Source: Bacteroidota bacterium | GTDB taxonomy: Bacteria; Bacteroidota; Rhodothermia; Rhodothermales; JANQRZ01 | Length of the DNA: 64,000 bases | Reading direction: 5' to 3' | NCBI GenBank assembly: GCA_038746285.1 | Contig: JBCDKT010000016.1 | Location: forward strand, 1-64,000 | In this document: piece by piece, positions 8,351-15,966 of the stretch | Layout: the number at the start of each line of letters is the position of its first letter | Position numbering within the stretch: position 1 is the stretch's first letter | Notes under the pieces: model-generated | The model's input: the letters and a program-made list of their open reading frames with translations, nothing else | Told to the model about the DNA's origin: nothing | Database searches by the model: none | Program-made: the position numbers and the translations under genes

Positions 8351-9358
8351 ATGCGAACCCTCGCCTTTTGCCTCGCCCTGCTCACCGCTGCGCCCGCCCT
8401 CGCACAGGATTTTCCTGCCGACACGCCGCGCCGGCCCGTCGCCACCTACTCCATCGTCGCGCACGACGCCGAGACCGGGCAGCTCGGGGTGGCGGTGCAG
8501 AGCCACTGGTTCTCGGTCGGCGCGGTCGTGCCGTGGGCCGAGCCGGGCGTCGGGGCCGTCGCCACGCAGTCGTTCGTTGACCCGGCCTACGGGCCGCGCG
8601 GGCTGGAGTTGATGCGGACGGGCAGCTCGGCCGAGGAGGCGCTCGCGGCGCTCGTCTCGGCCGACGCGGGCCGGGCCGTCCGGCAGGTCGCGTTCGTCGA
8701 CGCCGAGGGTAGGGTCGCCGTCCACACCGGCAGCCGTGCCATCGCCGCGGCGGGCCACCGCACGGGCGACGGCTACGCGGTGCAGGCTAACCTGATGGAA
8801 AACGACACCGTCTGGGACGCGATGGCCGAGGCCTACGAAGCCTCCACCGGCGACCTCGCCGAGCGGCTCCTCGCGGCCCTCGAAGCCGCCCAGGCCGAGG
8901 GCGGCGATCTCCGGGGCCAGCAGTCGGCCGCGCTCCTCGTCACCCGCGCCGAGCCCACTGGCAAGCCGTGGGCGGACCGCCTGTTCGACCTCCGCGTCGA
9001 GGACCACCCGGCACCCGTCGCCGAACTGCAGCGGCTCGTCGGGCTGCAGCGGGCCTACCAGAAACTCAACGAGGGCGACGAGCACGTCACCGAGGGCGAC
9101 ATCGAGGCTGCGATGGCGAGCTACAGCGCGGCGATGGCCCTCGCCCCGGACGAGGCCAACAACGGCGAGTCGGCCTTCTGGGTCGGGATCACGCTGGCAG
9201 GCGTCGGGCGGGTCGACGAGGCCGTGCCGTACCTCGCCCGCGCCTACCGGCAGGACGTACGCTGGGCGATGCTCGTCCCGCGCCTCCCCGCCGCCGGGCT
9301 GCTCCCCGAGGCGCTCGCGCCGACGCTCGTCGTGCGGATGAAAGCGCCGGAAGAATAG
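8351..9358 (+). CDS. Secreted DUF1028 (Ntn-hydrolase-like) protein
   Basis: Protein of 335 residues with a cleavable signal peptide (MRTLAFCLALLTAAPALAQ). The DUF1028 domain (about residues 25-225) shows TYSIVAHDAETGQLGVAVQS, GVGAVATQSFVDPAYGPRG, GDGYAVQANLM and the tail WADRLFDLRVEDHP. The C-terminal 100 residues resemble one or two TPR-like helical pairs (AMASYSAAMALAPDEANN, AVPYLARAYRQ). DUF1028 proteins are thought to be Ntn-hydrolase-fold enzymes with unproven substrates. The stop codon is followed at once by the purine arm of an inverted repeat (9359-9433). Confidence 0.85.
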   Translation: MRTLAFCLALLTAAPALAQDFPADTPRRPVATYSIVAHDAETGQLGVAVQSHWFSVGAVVPWAEPGVGAVATQSFVDPAYGPRGLELMRTGSSAEEALAALVSADAGRAVRQVAFVDAEGRVAVHTGSRAIAAAGHRTGDGYAVQANLMENDTVWDAMAEAYEASTGDLAERLLAALEAAQAEGGDLRGQQSAALLVTRAEPTGKPWADRLFDLRVEDHPAPVAELQRLVGLQRAYQKLNEGDEHVTEGDIEAAMASYSAAMALAPDEANNGESAFWVGITLAGVGRVDEAVPYLARAYRQDVRWAMLVPRLPAAGLLPEALAPTLVVRMKAPEE

Positions 9359-9433
9359 GAGTGGAAGAGCGGAAGCGTGGAAGAACGACGCGGCGGTGCA
9401 CCTGCCATCCTCCGCTCCTCCTCTCTTCCAGTC
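9359..9433. repeat. Purine/pyrimidine inverted repeat B1 between convergent genes
   Basis: Left arm 9359-9387 (GAGTGGAAGAGCGGAAGCG...) is purine-rich; right arm 9406-9433 (...CCGCTCCTCCTCTCTTCC) is its imperfect reverse complement. It fills the gap between the convergent DUF1028 and TerB-like genes and probably acts as a bidirectional transcript end. Confidence 0.6.
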
Positions 9434-9805
9434 CTACACGTCCACCCGCCAGGCGGCGGCGACGTGGCGCAGCAGCGTCGACTCCATCGGGTGCAGCGTC
9501 TCGTCGGCCTCGGCGACAGCCTGGAGCGCAGCGTAGGCCTCGGCCCGCCCGTCCGCGCTGAGTGCGCCCGCGAGGCGGTAGACGACCGTCTCGGCACCCT
9601 CCACGCGGGTATCGAGGTACGCTCTCGCGCCGTCCTTGACAATCTCAGTCACGGCCTCCGGGCTGAGGTGCGGGGCGAGCCGGTGGAGGTGCTCGGCGAG
9701 CGTGTTCACCTCGCGCGGGTCGAGGTCGGCGTCGGCCCCGTGGGCGATCACGAGGGCGAGGAGCGTGAGGTCGGCGAGGGCGTCGTCGGTGAGCGGCTCA
9801 GGCAT
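9434..9805 (-). CDS. Small TerB-like helical protein
   Basis: Protein of 123 residues, all-helical and acidic. The pattern LALVIAHGADADLDPREVNTLAEHL followed by VAEADETLHPMESTLLRHVAAAW resembles the TerB / DjlA N-terminal fold, in which two acidic D-x-x-x-D/E segments lie near a possible metal site. No signal peptide. Assignment rests on pattern only; role unknown. Confidence 0.6.
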   Translation of the reverse strand: MPEPLTDDALADLTLLALVIAHGADADLDPREVNTLAEHLHRLAPHLSPEAVTEIVKDGARAYLDTRVEGAETVVYRLAGALSADGRAEAYAALQAVAEADETLHPMESTLLRHVAAAWRVDV

Positions 9806-9872
9806 GGCGCGGCGCGTCGGGTGGTGCGCTAACGATAGGCATCCCGGCTCACAACGGCAAGCCCGCCGTCGG

Positions 9873-10304
9873 CTATCGACCGATAGGCATGTGCTCGATC
9901 TCTTCGCCCGATATCCGCCGCGAAGCGAAGGGGTCCGTCGAAATGAGAGGCTCGTAGCCCCAGCAGTCGAGACAAGGACCGAAGATTTCGAAATAGTTCG
10001 TCATGCCAAGCTCGAAGCTCTGCTCAGTCGTGTATCCCGACGAAATCTGAATCGCCTCGACCGTATGGTGCTCGAAGCCCACAAACGACGCCGTCACGTC
10101 GTAGGTGCCGGCGGGGATGCCGATGACGAAGTAGTTGCCGTCGTCGTCGGCGGAAGCGCCGAGTCGGGTGCCCTCGATGATCACGTTGGCGCCCGGCAGC
10201 GGGTCGCCGAGGTCGTCCACGATGCGGCCGGAGAGCTTGCCCATCGGATGCTGCGCGAGGGCGACGGTGGAAGAGAGCAGGAAGAGCAAGAGGATGCGCG
10301 TCAT
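9873..10304 (-). CDS. CarboxypepD_reg-like protein; apparent N-terminal stub of a TonB receptor
   Basis: Secreted protein of 143 residues. After the signal peptide (MTRILLLFLLSSTVALAQ) comes a carboxypeptidase-regulatory-like domain (GKLSGRIVDDLGDPLPGANVIIEG...GIPAGTYDVTASFVGFE), the N-terminal extension of SusC/TonB-dependent receptors. The end, RRISGEEIEHMPIGR, resembles the start of a receptor plug (xxGEEIxxMPV) and then stops. No plug or barrel follows downstream on this strand. It may be the stub of a truncated receptor gene or a reused stand-alone domain. Confidence 0.7.
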   Translation of the reverse strand: MTRILLLFLLSSTVALAQHPMGKLSGRIVDDLGDPLPGANVIIEGTRLGASADDDGNYFVIGIPAGTYDVTASFVGFEHHTVEAIQISSGYTTEQSFELGMTNYFEIFGPCLDCWGYEPLISTDPFASRRISGEEIEHMPIGR

Positions 10305-10376
10305 CGGAGTATCCAGGTTGGTCTACCCCCAACATCAGTTCTGACATCCCCGGCGAAAGGCCAAAGCGCGTCCCCG

Positions 10377-11795
10377 TCAGAGCGTCGCGCCGATGACGGC
10401 GAAGCCGAAGGCGGCGACGGTGGCAGCGAGGCTGGCGTAGGGGAGTTGGGTGCGGACGTGCGCGATGTGGTCGGTCGCGGCGGCGAGGCTGGAGACGATC
10501 GTCGTGTCCGAGATCGGCGAGGCGTGGTCGCCGAAGATGCCGCCGGAGAGGGCGGCGGCGAGGAACGGCGCGGCGGGCAGCCCGAGCGCGGCGGCGGCGG
10601 GTACCGCAATCGGGATCATGATGGCGAAGGTGCCCCAACTCGTCCCAGTCGAGAAGGCGATGAAGGCACCGGTGCCGAAGACGAGCGGGAGCAGCACCGG
10701 CGGCGGGAGGACGCCCGCGACCGCCCCGGCGACGAACGCCCCGGTCCCGAGTTCGCGCGCCACGCCGCCGAGCGCGAGCGCAAGCAGGAGCACGAGCGCC
10801 ATGCCGAGCATTCCGCCCGCGCCGCGCAGCCCGGTCTTGGTGAGTTCGTCGATCTGAAGGCCGCCCTGGGCGAGTAGCAGCACCCATGCCGTCGCCAGTC
10901 CAGCGAGGACGGCCCAGAGCACGCTCGTCGAGCCGCTGCCCGCGAGGAGGTCGCCGTCGCCGGTGACCCAGAGCCCGAGCGGCATCGTCGCCACCATCAC
11001 CCCGAGCGGGAGCAGCATGTTGACCGTGCGCGGCGGGATCGCCGTGGTCGGCCTCGGGACGAGGGCTTCCTCGTCGAGCATCGGGGTGGCGTCGGCGTCG
11101 AACAGCTCGCCGTCCTCGGCGCGGCGCTCGGCGCGGCGCATCGGGCCGGCCGCCCAGCCCGTGACGGCGACGAACGCGGCGAGCGCGACGGCGGCGAGGG
11201 CGTAGAGGTTCATCGGGACCGAGGCGACGAAGACGCGGAGCGGCTCGGCGATGCCCTGGTCGGCGAGGAGCGCGAGGACGTAGGCCCCCCATGCGTTCAG
11301 CGGAATGAGCACGCAGACGGCCGCGCTCGTCGAGTCGATCAGGTAGGCCAGCATCTCGCGGCTGTGGCGGTGCCGGTCGAAGAGCGGCCGCGAGACGGCC
11401 CCGGCGACGAGGACGGTGATGTTGGACTCGATAAAGATGACGACCCCGACGAGGAAGGCCAGCACGCGGGCCCCGCGCCCGCCGGTGACGAGCCCGCGCC
11501 GCTCGACCCAGTCGACGAACCCGCGCACGCCGCCCCCGGCCTCGACCGTCGCGATGAGCGCGCCGATCACAATTGTAAACAGGATCACGCGGGCGTTGCC
11601 CGCGTCGCCGAGGACGCCGACGAGCGCGTCGATGCTCGCGCCGAGGCCCGCGAGCGGGTTCCAGCCGCTGAGCACCGTCCACCCGAGCCACACGCCGGCG
11701 GCGAGCGAGAGGTAGACCTGCCGCGTCCAGATCGCCAGCACGATGGCGAGCAGCGGCGGCAGAAGCGAAATCCAAGTCGGGTCGGGCATGGGCAC
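10377..11795 (-). CDS. NhaC-family Na+/H+ antiporter
   Basis: Inner-membrane transporter of 472 residues with about eleven hydrophobic segments. Marks of the NhaC-like family: an N-terminal pair (LLPPLLAIVLAIWTRQVYLSLAAGVWLGW), VVIFIESNITVLVAGAVSRPLFDRH, IDSTSAAVCVLIPLNAWGAY, and the C-terminal FSTGTSWGTFAIMIPIA and GGIFGDHASPISDTTIVSS. Expected role: exchange of Na+ for H+, or of organic substrates in some relatives, for pH and salt balance in a marine cell. Start could be ATG 11795 or ATG 11789. Confidence 0.85.
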   Translation of the reverse strand: MPMPDPTWISLLPPLLAIVLAIWTRQVYLSLAAGVWLGWTVLSGWNPLAGLGASIDALVGVLGDAGNARVILFTIVIGALIATVEAGGGVRGFVDWVERRGLVTGGRGARVLAFLVGVVIFIESNITVLVAGAVSRPLFDRHRHSREMLAYLIDSTSAAVCVLIPLNAWGAYVLALLADQGIAEPLRVFVASVPMNLYALAAVALAAFVAVTGWAAGPMRRAERRAEDGELFDADATPMLDEEALVPRPTTAIPPRTVNMLLPLGVMVATMPLGLWVTGDGDLLAGSGSTSVLWAVLAGLATAWVLLLAQGGLQIDELTKTGLRGAGGMLGMALVLLLALALGGVARELGTGAFVAGAVAGVLPPPVLLPLVFGTGAFIAFSTGTSWGTFAIMIPIAVPAAAALGLPAAPFLAAALSGGIFGDHASPISDTTIVSSLAAATDHIAHVRTQLPYASLAATVAAFGFAVIGATL

Positions 11796-11820
11796 AGGGT
11801 GAGGTCGTAGCGCAGGGTCG

Positions 11821-12002
11821 TAGGGGCGAGGCGGGCCTCGCCCGGTGGCGAGCGAAGGTTACGACCCGCGCCGGGTTCGCGTTATCCTCGCGTGAACACC
11901 GCGCGCACGGTTGGCAGGGCGTTTCGCCGAGGCGGATATTGCCGTTGCACCGGAACAGACGGCATGTTCGGCGAGGGCGACCACACGGGATCGCCCCTAC
12001 GG
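11821..12002. repeat. Paired palindromic repeat C1 with 9-bp inverted ends
   Basis: The ends TAGGGGCGA (11821-11829) and TCGCCCCTA (11991-11999) are perfect inverted repeats about 180 bp apart. Each belongs to its own palindrome: GGGCGAGGC-GG-GCCTCGCCC (11824-11843) and GGGCGA...TCGCCC (11975-11996). The layout is like a two-palindrome REP/BIME unit or a small non-autonomous element. Related palindromes occur at 39923, 50712 and 56983. It lies between the divergent nhaC-like and nucleotidase genes. Confidence 0.65.
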
Positions 12003-12044
12003 CATGCATGCGTCGCTCGTCCTTCGCCATTCGACCCTCCCCTC

Positions 12045-13445
12045 ATGGTTCGCGGCATCTACACCAACCGCACGCTCAACCTCCGCTCGATCAAGGCGGT
12101 GGGCTACGACATGGACTACACGCTCATCCACTACCACGAGCGGGCGTGGGAGGAGCGGGCCTACAGCTACATCAAGGAGCGCCTCCTCGGGCGCGGCTGG
12201 CCGGTCGAGGAGTTGAGGTTCCAGCCCGACCTCGTGATGCGCGGGCTGATCATCGACACCGCGCTCGGCAACGTCGTCAAGGCCAACCGCTTCGGCTACA
12301 TCAAGCGGGCCTCGCACGGCACGAAGCGGCTGGCGCGCGCCAAGCTGCGCGAATCCTACACCCGCACCCTCGTCGACCTCGACGAGCCGCGCTGGCTGTT
12401 CATGAACACGCTCTTCTCGCTCTCCGAGGCGAGCATGTACATGCAGCTCGTCGACCTCCTCGACGCCGACGTGATCGAGGCGAAGCTGAGCTACGCCGAC
12501 CTCTACGCGCTCGTCCGCGGCGCGCTCGACGAGGCCCACATGGAGGGCCGCCTCAAGGGCGAGATCGTCGAGGACCCGGCGCGCTTCGTCGCGCTCGACA
12601 AGGAGGTGCCGCTCGCGCTCCTCGACCAGAAGCGCGCCGGCAAGAAGGTGCTCCTCATCACCAACTCCGAGTGGGCCTACGCCGCCCCGATGCTCGCCTT
12701 CGCCTTCGACCCCTTCCTGCCGGGCGCGATGACGTGGCGCGACCTGTTCGACCTCGCGATCGTCGGGTCGCGCAAGCCGGCCTTCTTCACCGCCCGGATG
12801 CCGACCTTCGAGGTGATGAGCGACGACGGGCTGCTGCGCGAGCACGTCGGGATGCTGAAGCCGGGGCACGTCTACGTCGGCGCGAACGCGGGGCAGGTCG
12901 AGGCCAGCCTCGGGCTGCGGGGCGAGGACATCCTCTACGTCGGCGACCACCTCTTCACCGACGTCAACGTCTCGAAGAGCGTCCTCCGCTGGCGGACGGC
13001 GCTCATCCTCCGCGAGCTCGAAGACGAGCTGGCCGCCATCGGCGGGTTCCACGAGACGCAGCGGCAGCTCACCGAGATGATGGCGCGCAAGGTCGAGATG
13101 GAGGCCGAGTACTCGGCCTACCGCCTCGCGCTCCAGCGCGCCAAGGGCGGCTACGGCCCGGACCCGGCGCGCCCGCCGGCCGAGATCGAGGCCGAGATGG
13201 ACGCGCACCGCGCGCGGCTCCTCGCGCTCGACGCCGAGATCGCCCCGCTGGCCCGGGCCTCGGCGCGGCTCCACAACAAGCGGTGGGGCCTGATGATGCG
13301 CGCCGGCAACGACAAGAGCCACCTCGCCCGCCAGGTCGAGCGCTACGCCGACGTCTACACCGGGCGCGTCTCGAACTTCCTCCACGCCACGCCCTACGCC
13401 TACTTCCGCTCCCACCGCGGATCGCTCCCGCACGACGCGAGGTGA
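12045..13445 (+). CDS. HAD-type 5'-nucleotidase (HAD-IG / cN-II-like), rebuilt 3' end
   Basis: Cytosolic nucleotidase-like enzyme of 466 residues. HAD motif I is GYDMDYTLIHY (DxD), motif II KKVLLITNSEWAY, later motif DILYVGDHLFTDV; a coiled segment follows near residues 340-420. It should dephosphorylate nucleoside monophosphates. Start ATG 12045 gives MVRGIYTNRTLNL, the likely family N-terminus. The last 81 coding bases (13356-13436, encoding YTGRVSNFLHATPY...LPHD) recur at 15789-15869 with 5 mismatches. There they continue into TVLGDPAAYGVPEQ and stop, while here the frame ends with only Ala-Arg. I infer that a 2.35-kb insert separated the original tail and supplied a substitute end. Confidence 0.87.
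   Translation: MVRGIYTNRTLNLRSIKAVGYDMDYTLIHYHERAWEERAYSYIKERLLGRGWPVEELRFQPDLVMRGLIIDTALGNVVKANRFGYIKRASHGTKRLARAKLRESYTRTLVDLDEPRWLFMNTLFSLSEASMYMQLVDLLDADVIEAKLSYADLYALVRGALDEAHMEGRLKGEIVEDPARFVALDKEVPLALLDQKRAGKKVLLITNSEWAYAAPMLAFAFDPFLPGAMTWRDLFDLAIVGSRKPAFFTARMPTFEVMSDDGLLREHVGMLKPGHVYVGANAGQVEASLGLRGEDILYVGDHLFTDVNVSKSVLRWRTALILRELEDELAAIGGFHETQRQLTEMMARKVEMEAEYSAYRLALQRAKGGYGPDPARPPAEIEAEMDAHRARLLALDAEIAPLARASARLHNKRWGLMMRAGNDKSHLARQVERYADVYTGRVSNFLHATPYAYFRSHRGSLPHDAR
13356..13436 (+). repeat. 81-bp direct repeat, left copy (inside nucleotidase gene)
   Basis: This segment matches 15789-15869 at 76 of 81 positions with no gap. Four of the five differences cluster where this copy encodes Ser-Asn-Phe and the right copy would encode Leu-Asp-Ser. 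As this copy stays in frame in an intact gene, it seems the functional one. The pair brackets the insert 13437-15788. Confidence 0.9.
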
Positions 13446-13505
13446 ACCACGATGCCTGCACCTACTGCTGCGGCGAGCGAGACATTGAGGAAGCGAAACC
13501 CGACA

Positions 13506-14054
13506 TCATCTCCCCTCGAATGTGAGATCGAACGGAGCCGAGAGCGAGATGTCCGTGGGTGCCGGAGCGCCTCGGTAGAGGGAGTCCTCGTCGCCGGGTG
13601 TCAGGAAGAGGGTAGCGCCCACGCGGTACAACCCATCGACAGGGCCTTCCCCCTCCCACAGTGCTACTCCGTCGGGGCGAAGATCGAGGGTGAGGCCAAG
13701 CGTTCGTGACTCGCCCGGACGAATCCGTTCGTTCTCTCTGAGGATAGCCGGCGTGTACGGGCTGTACGCCAAGTAGAGAGAGGCAGGCGTTTGATCGCCG
13801 GTCGAGAACGGAGGTTCAGACTCGCGAAACAGTTCGAGATTAGGCCGACCGAGGTAAAGGTTCGACTCGGTAGTGTTAGTTACAGTGACGGTGAGAGAGA
13901 TGACCTCACCAAAGCGGAGGACGTCGGGCGCTTCGACTACAAAAGCAGCCGTCGACAGTTTGGCTGCCGCACTGGGGTCAGTACTGCTGGAATCGCAGGC
14001 CGATAGGCCAAGGAAGAGGAGAAGCATGGTCGCAACTCGGACTAGGTACGTCAT
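13506..14054 (-). CDS. Lipoprotein with BsuPI-like (protease-inhibitor-like) domain
   Basis: Lipoprotein of 182 residues with lipobox LSAC. The mature part has the immunoglobulin-like layout of BsuPI-type domains: ISLTVTVTNTTESNLYL early, ERIRPGESRTLGLTLDL in the middle, DGLYRVGATLFLTPG near the end. BsuPI is an intracellular protease inhibitor of Bacillus; most distant members are untested. It lies 89 bp downstream of an S1-type protease gene on the same strand within the inserted cassette. That suggests, but does not prove, an inhibitor or immunity partner for the protease. Start ATG 14054 gives a good signal peptide. Confidence 0.65.
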   Translation of the reverse strand: MTYLVRVATMLLLFLGLSACDSSSTDPSAAAKLSTAAFVVEAPDVLRFGEVISLTVTVTNTTESNLYLGRPNLELFRESEPPFSTGDQTPASLYLAYSPYTPAILRENERIRPGESRTLGLTLDLRPDGVALWEGEGPVDGLYRVGATLFLTPGDEDSLYRGAPAPTDISLSAPFDLTFEGR

Positions 14055-14103
14055 GGTTTAGGAGGCACGCGCGGCCTTATTTAGATCAGAATAGCACGAG
14101 GGC

Positions 14104-14135
14104 GGCCGCCACACCTCCTGAGAGGTATGGCGGCC
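14104..14135 (-). terminator. Stem-loop after the protease gene
   Basis: GGCCGCCACACCTC (14104-14117) pairs with GAGGTATGGCGGCC (14122-14135) with one C/A mismatch, just past the protease stop and upstream of the lipoprotein gene. No T-run follows. It may trim or attenuate the protease transcript before the lipoprotein gene. Confidence 0.5.
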
Positions 14136-14143
14136 GGGAACGA

Positions 14144-15607
14144 TCACGGCAGCGATTCTATACGTGTGGTGCCGCCAAAACGCGGACTACTGGGGTTGTG
14201 CGTGTAGAGATCACCGTTGCTGCCGCTGCGGCGGAGTTCTCTGTTGATGAGGTGAAAGGCGCTGTAGACGAAGAAGCGAGTCCCATTGCTCTCTGTTCGG
14301 CCGCCCCACAGAAGGCCCTGGAGGCGAGCTGTGTTACTACCGGTCGGGAAGAAAACGGGCGAGCCGCTGTCGCCGGCATCGGAGTAAGCCCGGACCTCGT
14401 ACTGGCAGCGGAGGTCTTTGCCCGCGTTTGAATTGGACGGGTTAGTGTTGTCGAGGGGGATGGTTACACACGACCTCGTAATGGGGCCTGTAGTCCAGCC
14501 TGACGTGCGCCCGACTCTGTCTACGACGGTACCAACAATGTGCTGATAGCTAGCGGCATCAGACTCAATTTGGAAAGCGGCTATCCTGTCGTGAGAGCCA
14601 GGGCTGTTGGTGCCCGCGTATCTGGTTTTAGCGATCTGGCCGAACAGCGTGTTGGTATTGTTCTGGCTCAGGTCGTAATCAACGAAGGTGGCGTCTGAGT
14701 ATCGCCACGGTCTGCCCCCGCCCCCACCAACAGGTGGTCCTTGTATAGCCGTAGCGCCAACTGGTCTCCCTAGTGTGTTAAAGGCAGGGTCCACGATCTC
14801 GACACCGAGGTAGCGGCCTGAGTTTCCATAAGAACCATTGCCCTGATAGAACTGCGCGCTGTTAACGCCACCCACAGCGCCACTGGCGTTCGTGCAATGT
14901 GAGTTGGTCACGAAACCGCCGATATCGCCTGACATGGAGCCACGGAAGGCCATGAAGCCGTGGGTGCAATGGCCCCACTGCATTGCAATAGCGTAGCCGG
15001 CCTCGAGGTATGGGCCGTAATTGCGGATGTCGATCTGAGCCTCGTACCTCGGCTCGACCCTCACTTCGAGGGCGTCGGACGGAATGCCGAGCGCAGCGGC
15101 GCTCTCACGAACGCGTCCGACCTCTTGTGAGGATGTAACCTCGACGTAGACGAGTCCCTTTCGCTCATCTGCGTCGTGGAGCGAGAGGCCAGGCGTCGTA
15201 AGGGCGAGAGCCTCCCGCCACGCGAGCACATCGGCGAAGCCGTAAAGCGCAGAAGCTGGGGTCGGAGCCGCTCTCTCGGCGAGAGGCGCGGAACCCCCTG
15301 GTGCTAGCTCATCGGCAACGGTGAGGGCTTCTGAGACGACCGCCGCGGGATCCTGCGCAGATCTGGCAACGGCGACCCGAAGCATACCGTTCTCCTCGAA
15401 CAAGCCCGCAAAGTCCGGCACCCGCTCCGAGATCGACAGGAGGTAGCCGTCGTGGGTGTCGCGGTCTACGGTGGCGAGAGCGTCTTGGTGGGAGAGGGAC
15501 GTACTCTGGGCGTCGGCCGACGAGAAGTCTGCGTCGTTTGTGGCATCGCAGCCGCCTAGCCAGGCAAGTGCGAAAGCAGCCAACAAGAGCAATGCAATGT
15601 GTTTCAT
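14144..15607 (-). CDS. S1-family (streptogrisin / alpha-lytic-like) pre-pro serine protease
   Basis: Exported protease of 487 residues from ATG 15607. The signal peptide ends LGGC (Cys20), a possible lipobox. A pro-region of about 170 residues contains the alpha-lytic-style stretch KGLVYVEVTSSQEVGRVRESA. The catalytic domain begins near residue 205. His237 is in GGFVTNSHCT, Asp305 in YSDATFVDY and Ser414 in GDSGSPVF; cysteines such as Cys214/Cys238 and Cys380/Cys401 fit S1E disulfides. The pro-region should act as folding chaperone and temporary inhibitor. The gene is in the direct-repeat-bounded insert with a BsuPI-like lipoprotein. Its upstream region is AT-rich and contains a palindrome (CCGTTGGGCCCGACGG). 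Confidence 0.87.
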   Translation of the reverse strand: MKHIALLLLAAFALAWLGGCDATNDADFSSADAQSTSLSHQDALATVDRDTHDGYLLSISERVPDFAGLFEENGMLRVAVARSAQDPAAVVSEALTVADELAPGGSAPLAERAAPTPASALYGFADVLAWREALALTTPGLSLHDADERKGLVYVEVTSSQEVGRVRESAAALGIPSDALEVRVEPRYEAQIDIRNYGPYLEAGYAIAMQWGHCTHGFMAFRGSMSGDIGGFVTNSHCTNASGAVGGVNSAQFYQGNGSYGNSGRYLGVEIVDPAFNTLGRPVGATAIQGPPVGGGGGRPWRYSDATFVDYDLSQNNTNTLFGQIAKTRYAGTNSPGSHDRIAAFQIESDAASYQHIVGTVVDRVGRTSGWTTGPITRSCVTIPLDNTNPSNSNAGKDLRCQYEVRAYSDAGDSGSPVFFPTGSNTARLQGLLWGGRTESNGTRFFVYSAFHLINRELRRSGSNGDLYTHNPSSPRFGGTTRIESLP

Positions 15608-15788
15608 GGTTCTATCCGGTTTGGGGTGGGCTGGTGATAGAACCGTCGGGCCCAACGGTACTCCATATGTAAAAAAAAAGGAAGGCAAGTCAAGTCATTT
15701 TTCCATCTTTATAATTTTTGTAGCGCAATGCTAGGAAACATATTTGTATATGCGAAGGCTCGGTGATTCGAGATATTGAGTCGGTGTA
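15608..15788. other. AT-rich upstream region of the protease gene
   Basis: This segment holds the protease leader and, on the plus strand, an A9 run followed by AAGTCATTTTTCCATCTTTATAATTTTTG-like AT-rich sequence, the lowest-GC DNA I see in the window. A promoter is likely, but no single Bacteroidota -33/-7 pair stands out. The palindrome CCGTTGGGCCCGACGG lies at about 15640-15655. Confidence 0.4.
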
Positions 15789-15914
15789 TACACCGGGCGC
15801 GTCTTAGACTCCCTCCACGCCACGCCCTACGCCTACTTCCGCTCCCACCGCGGCTCGCTCCCGCACGACACCGTGCTCGGAGACCCCGCCGCCTACGGCG
15901 TGCCGGAGCAATAG
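15789..15914 (+). pseudogene. Displaced 3' end of the HAD nucleotidase gene
   Basis: Reading from 15789, this frame gives YTGRVLDSLHATPYAYF then RSHRGSLPHDTVLGDPAAYGVPEQ and a stop at 15912-15914. Its first 81 bp duplicate the end of the intact gene at 13356-13436; the last 14 residues are probably its original tail. There is no start codon in frame and no upstream domain, so it is a fragment. It marks the right edge of the insert. Confidence 0.85.
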
Positions 15915-15966
15915 CGCAGCCCGGCGCCTCGTTTCTCCGGCAACCCCTCACCCGACCCCGGTTGCC

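Larger units (their letters stand above)
13437..15788. mobile_element. Probable 2.35-kb inserted cassette (lipoprotein + S1 protease)
   Basis: The DNA between the 81-bp direct repeats holds two genes, both on the opposite strand to the interrupted nucleotidase gene. It looks less GC-rich than its surroundings, and its right end (15660-15780) is clearly AT-rich. Sitting at a gene 3' end with the end duplicated is the pattern left by site-specific integration of islands. No integrase lies inside, so it would be a non-autonomous or decayed element. A duplication event combined with acquisition is the alternative. Confidence 0.6.
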
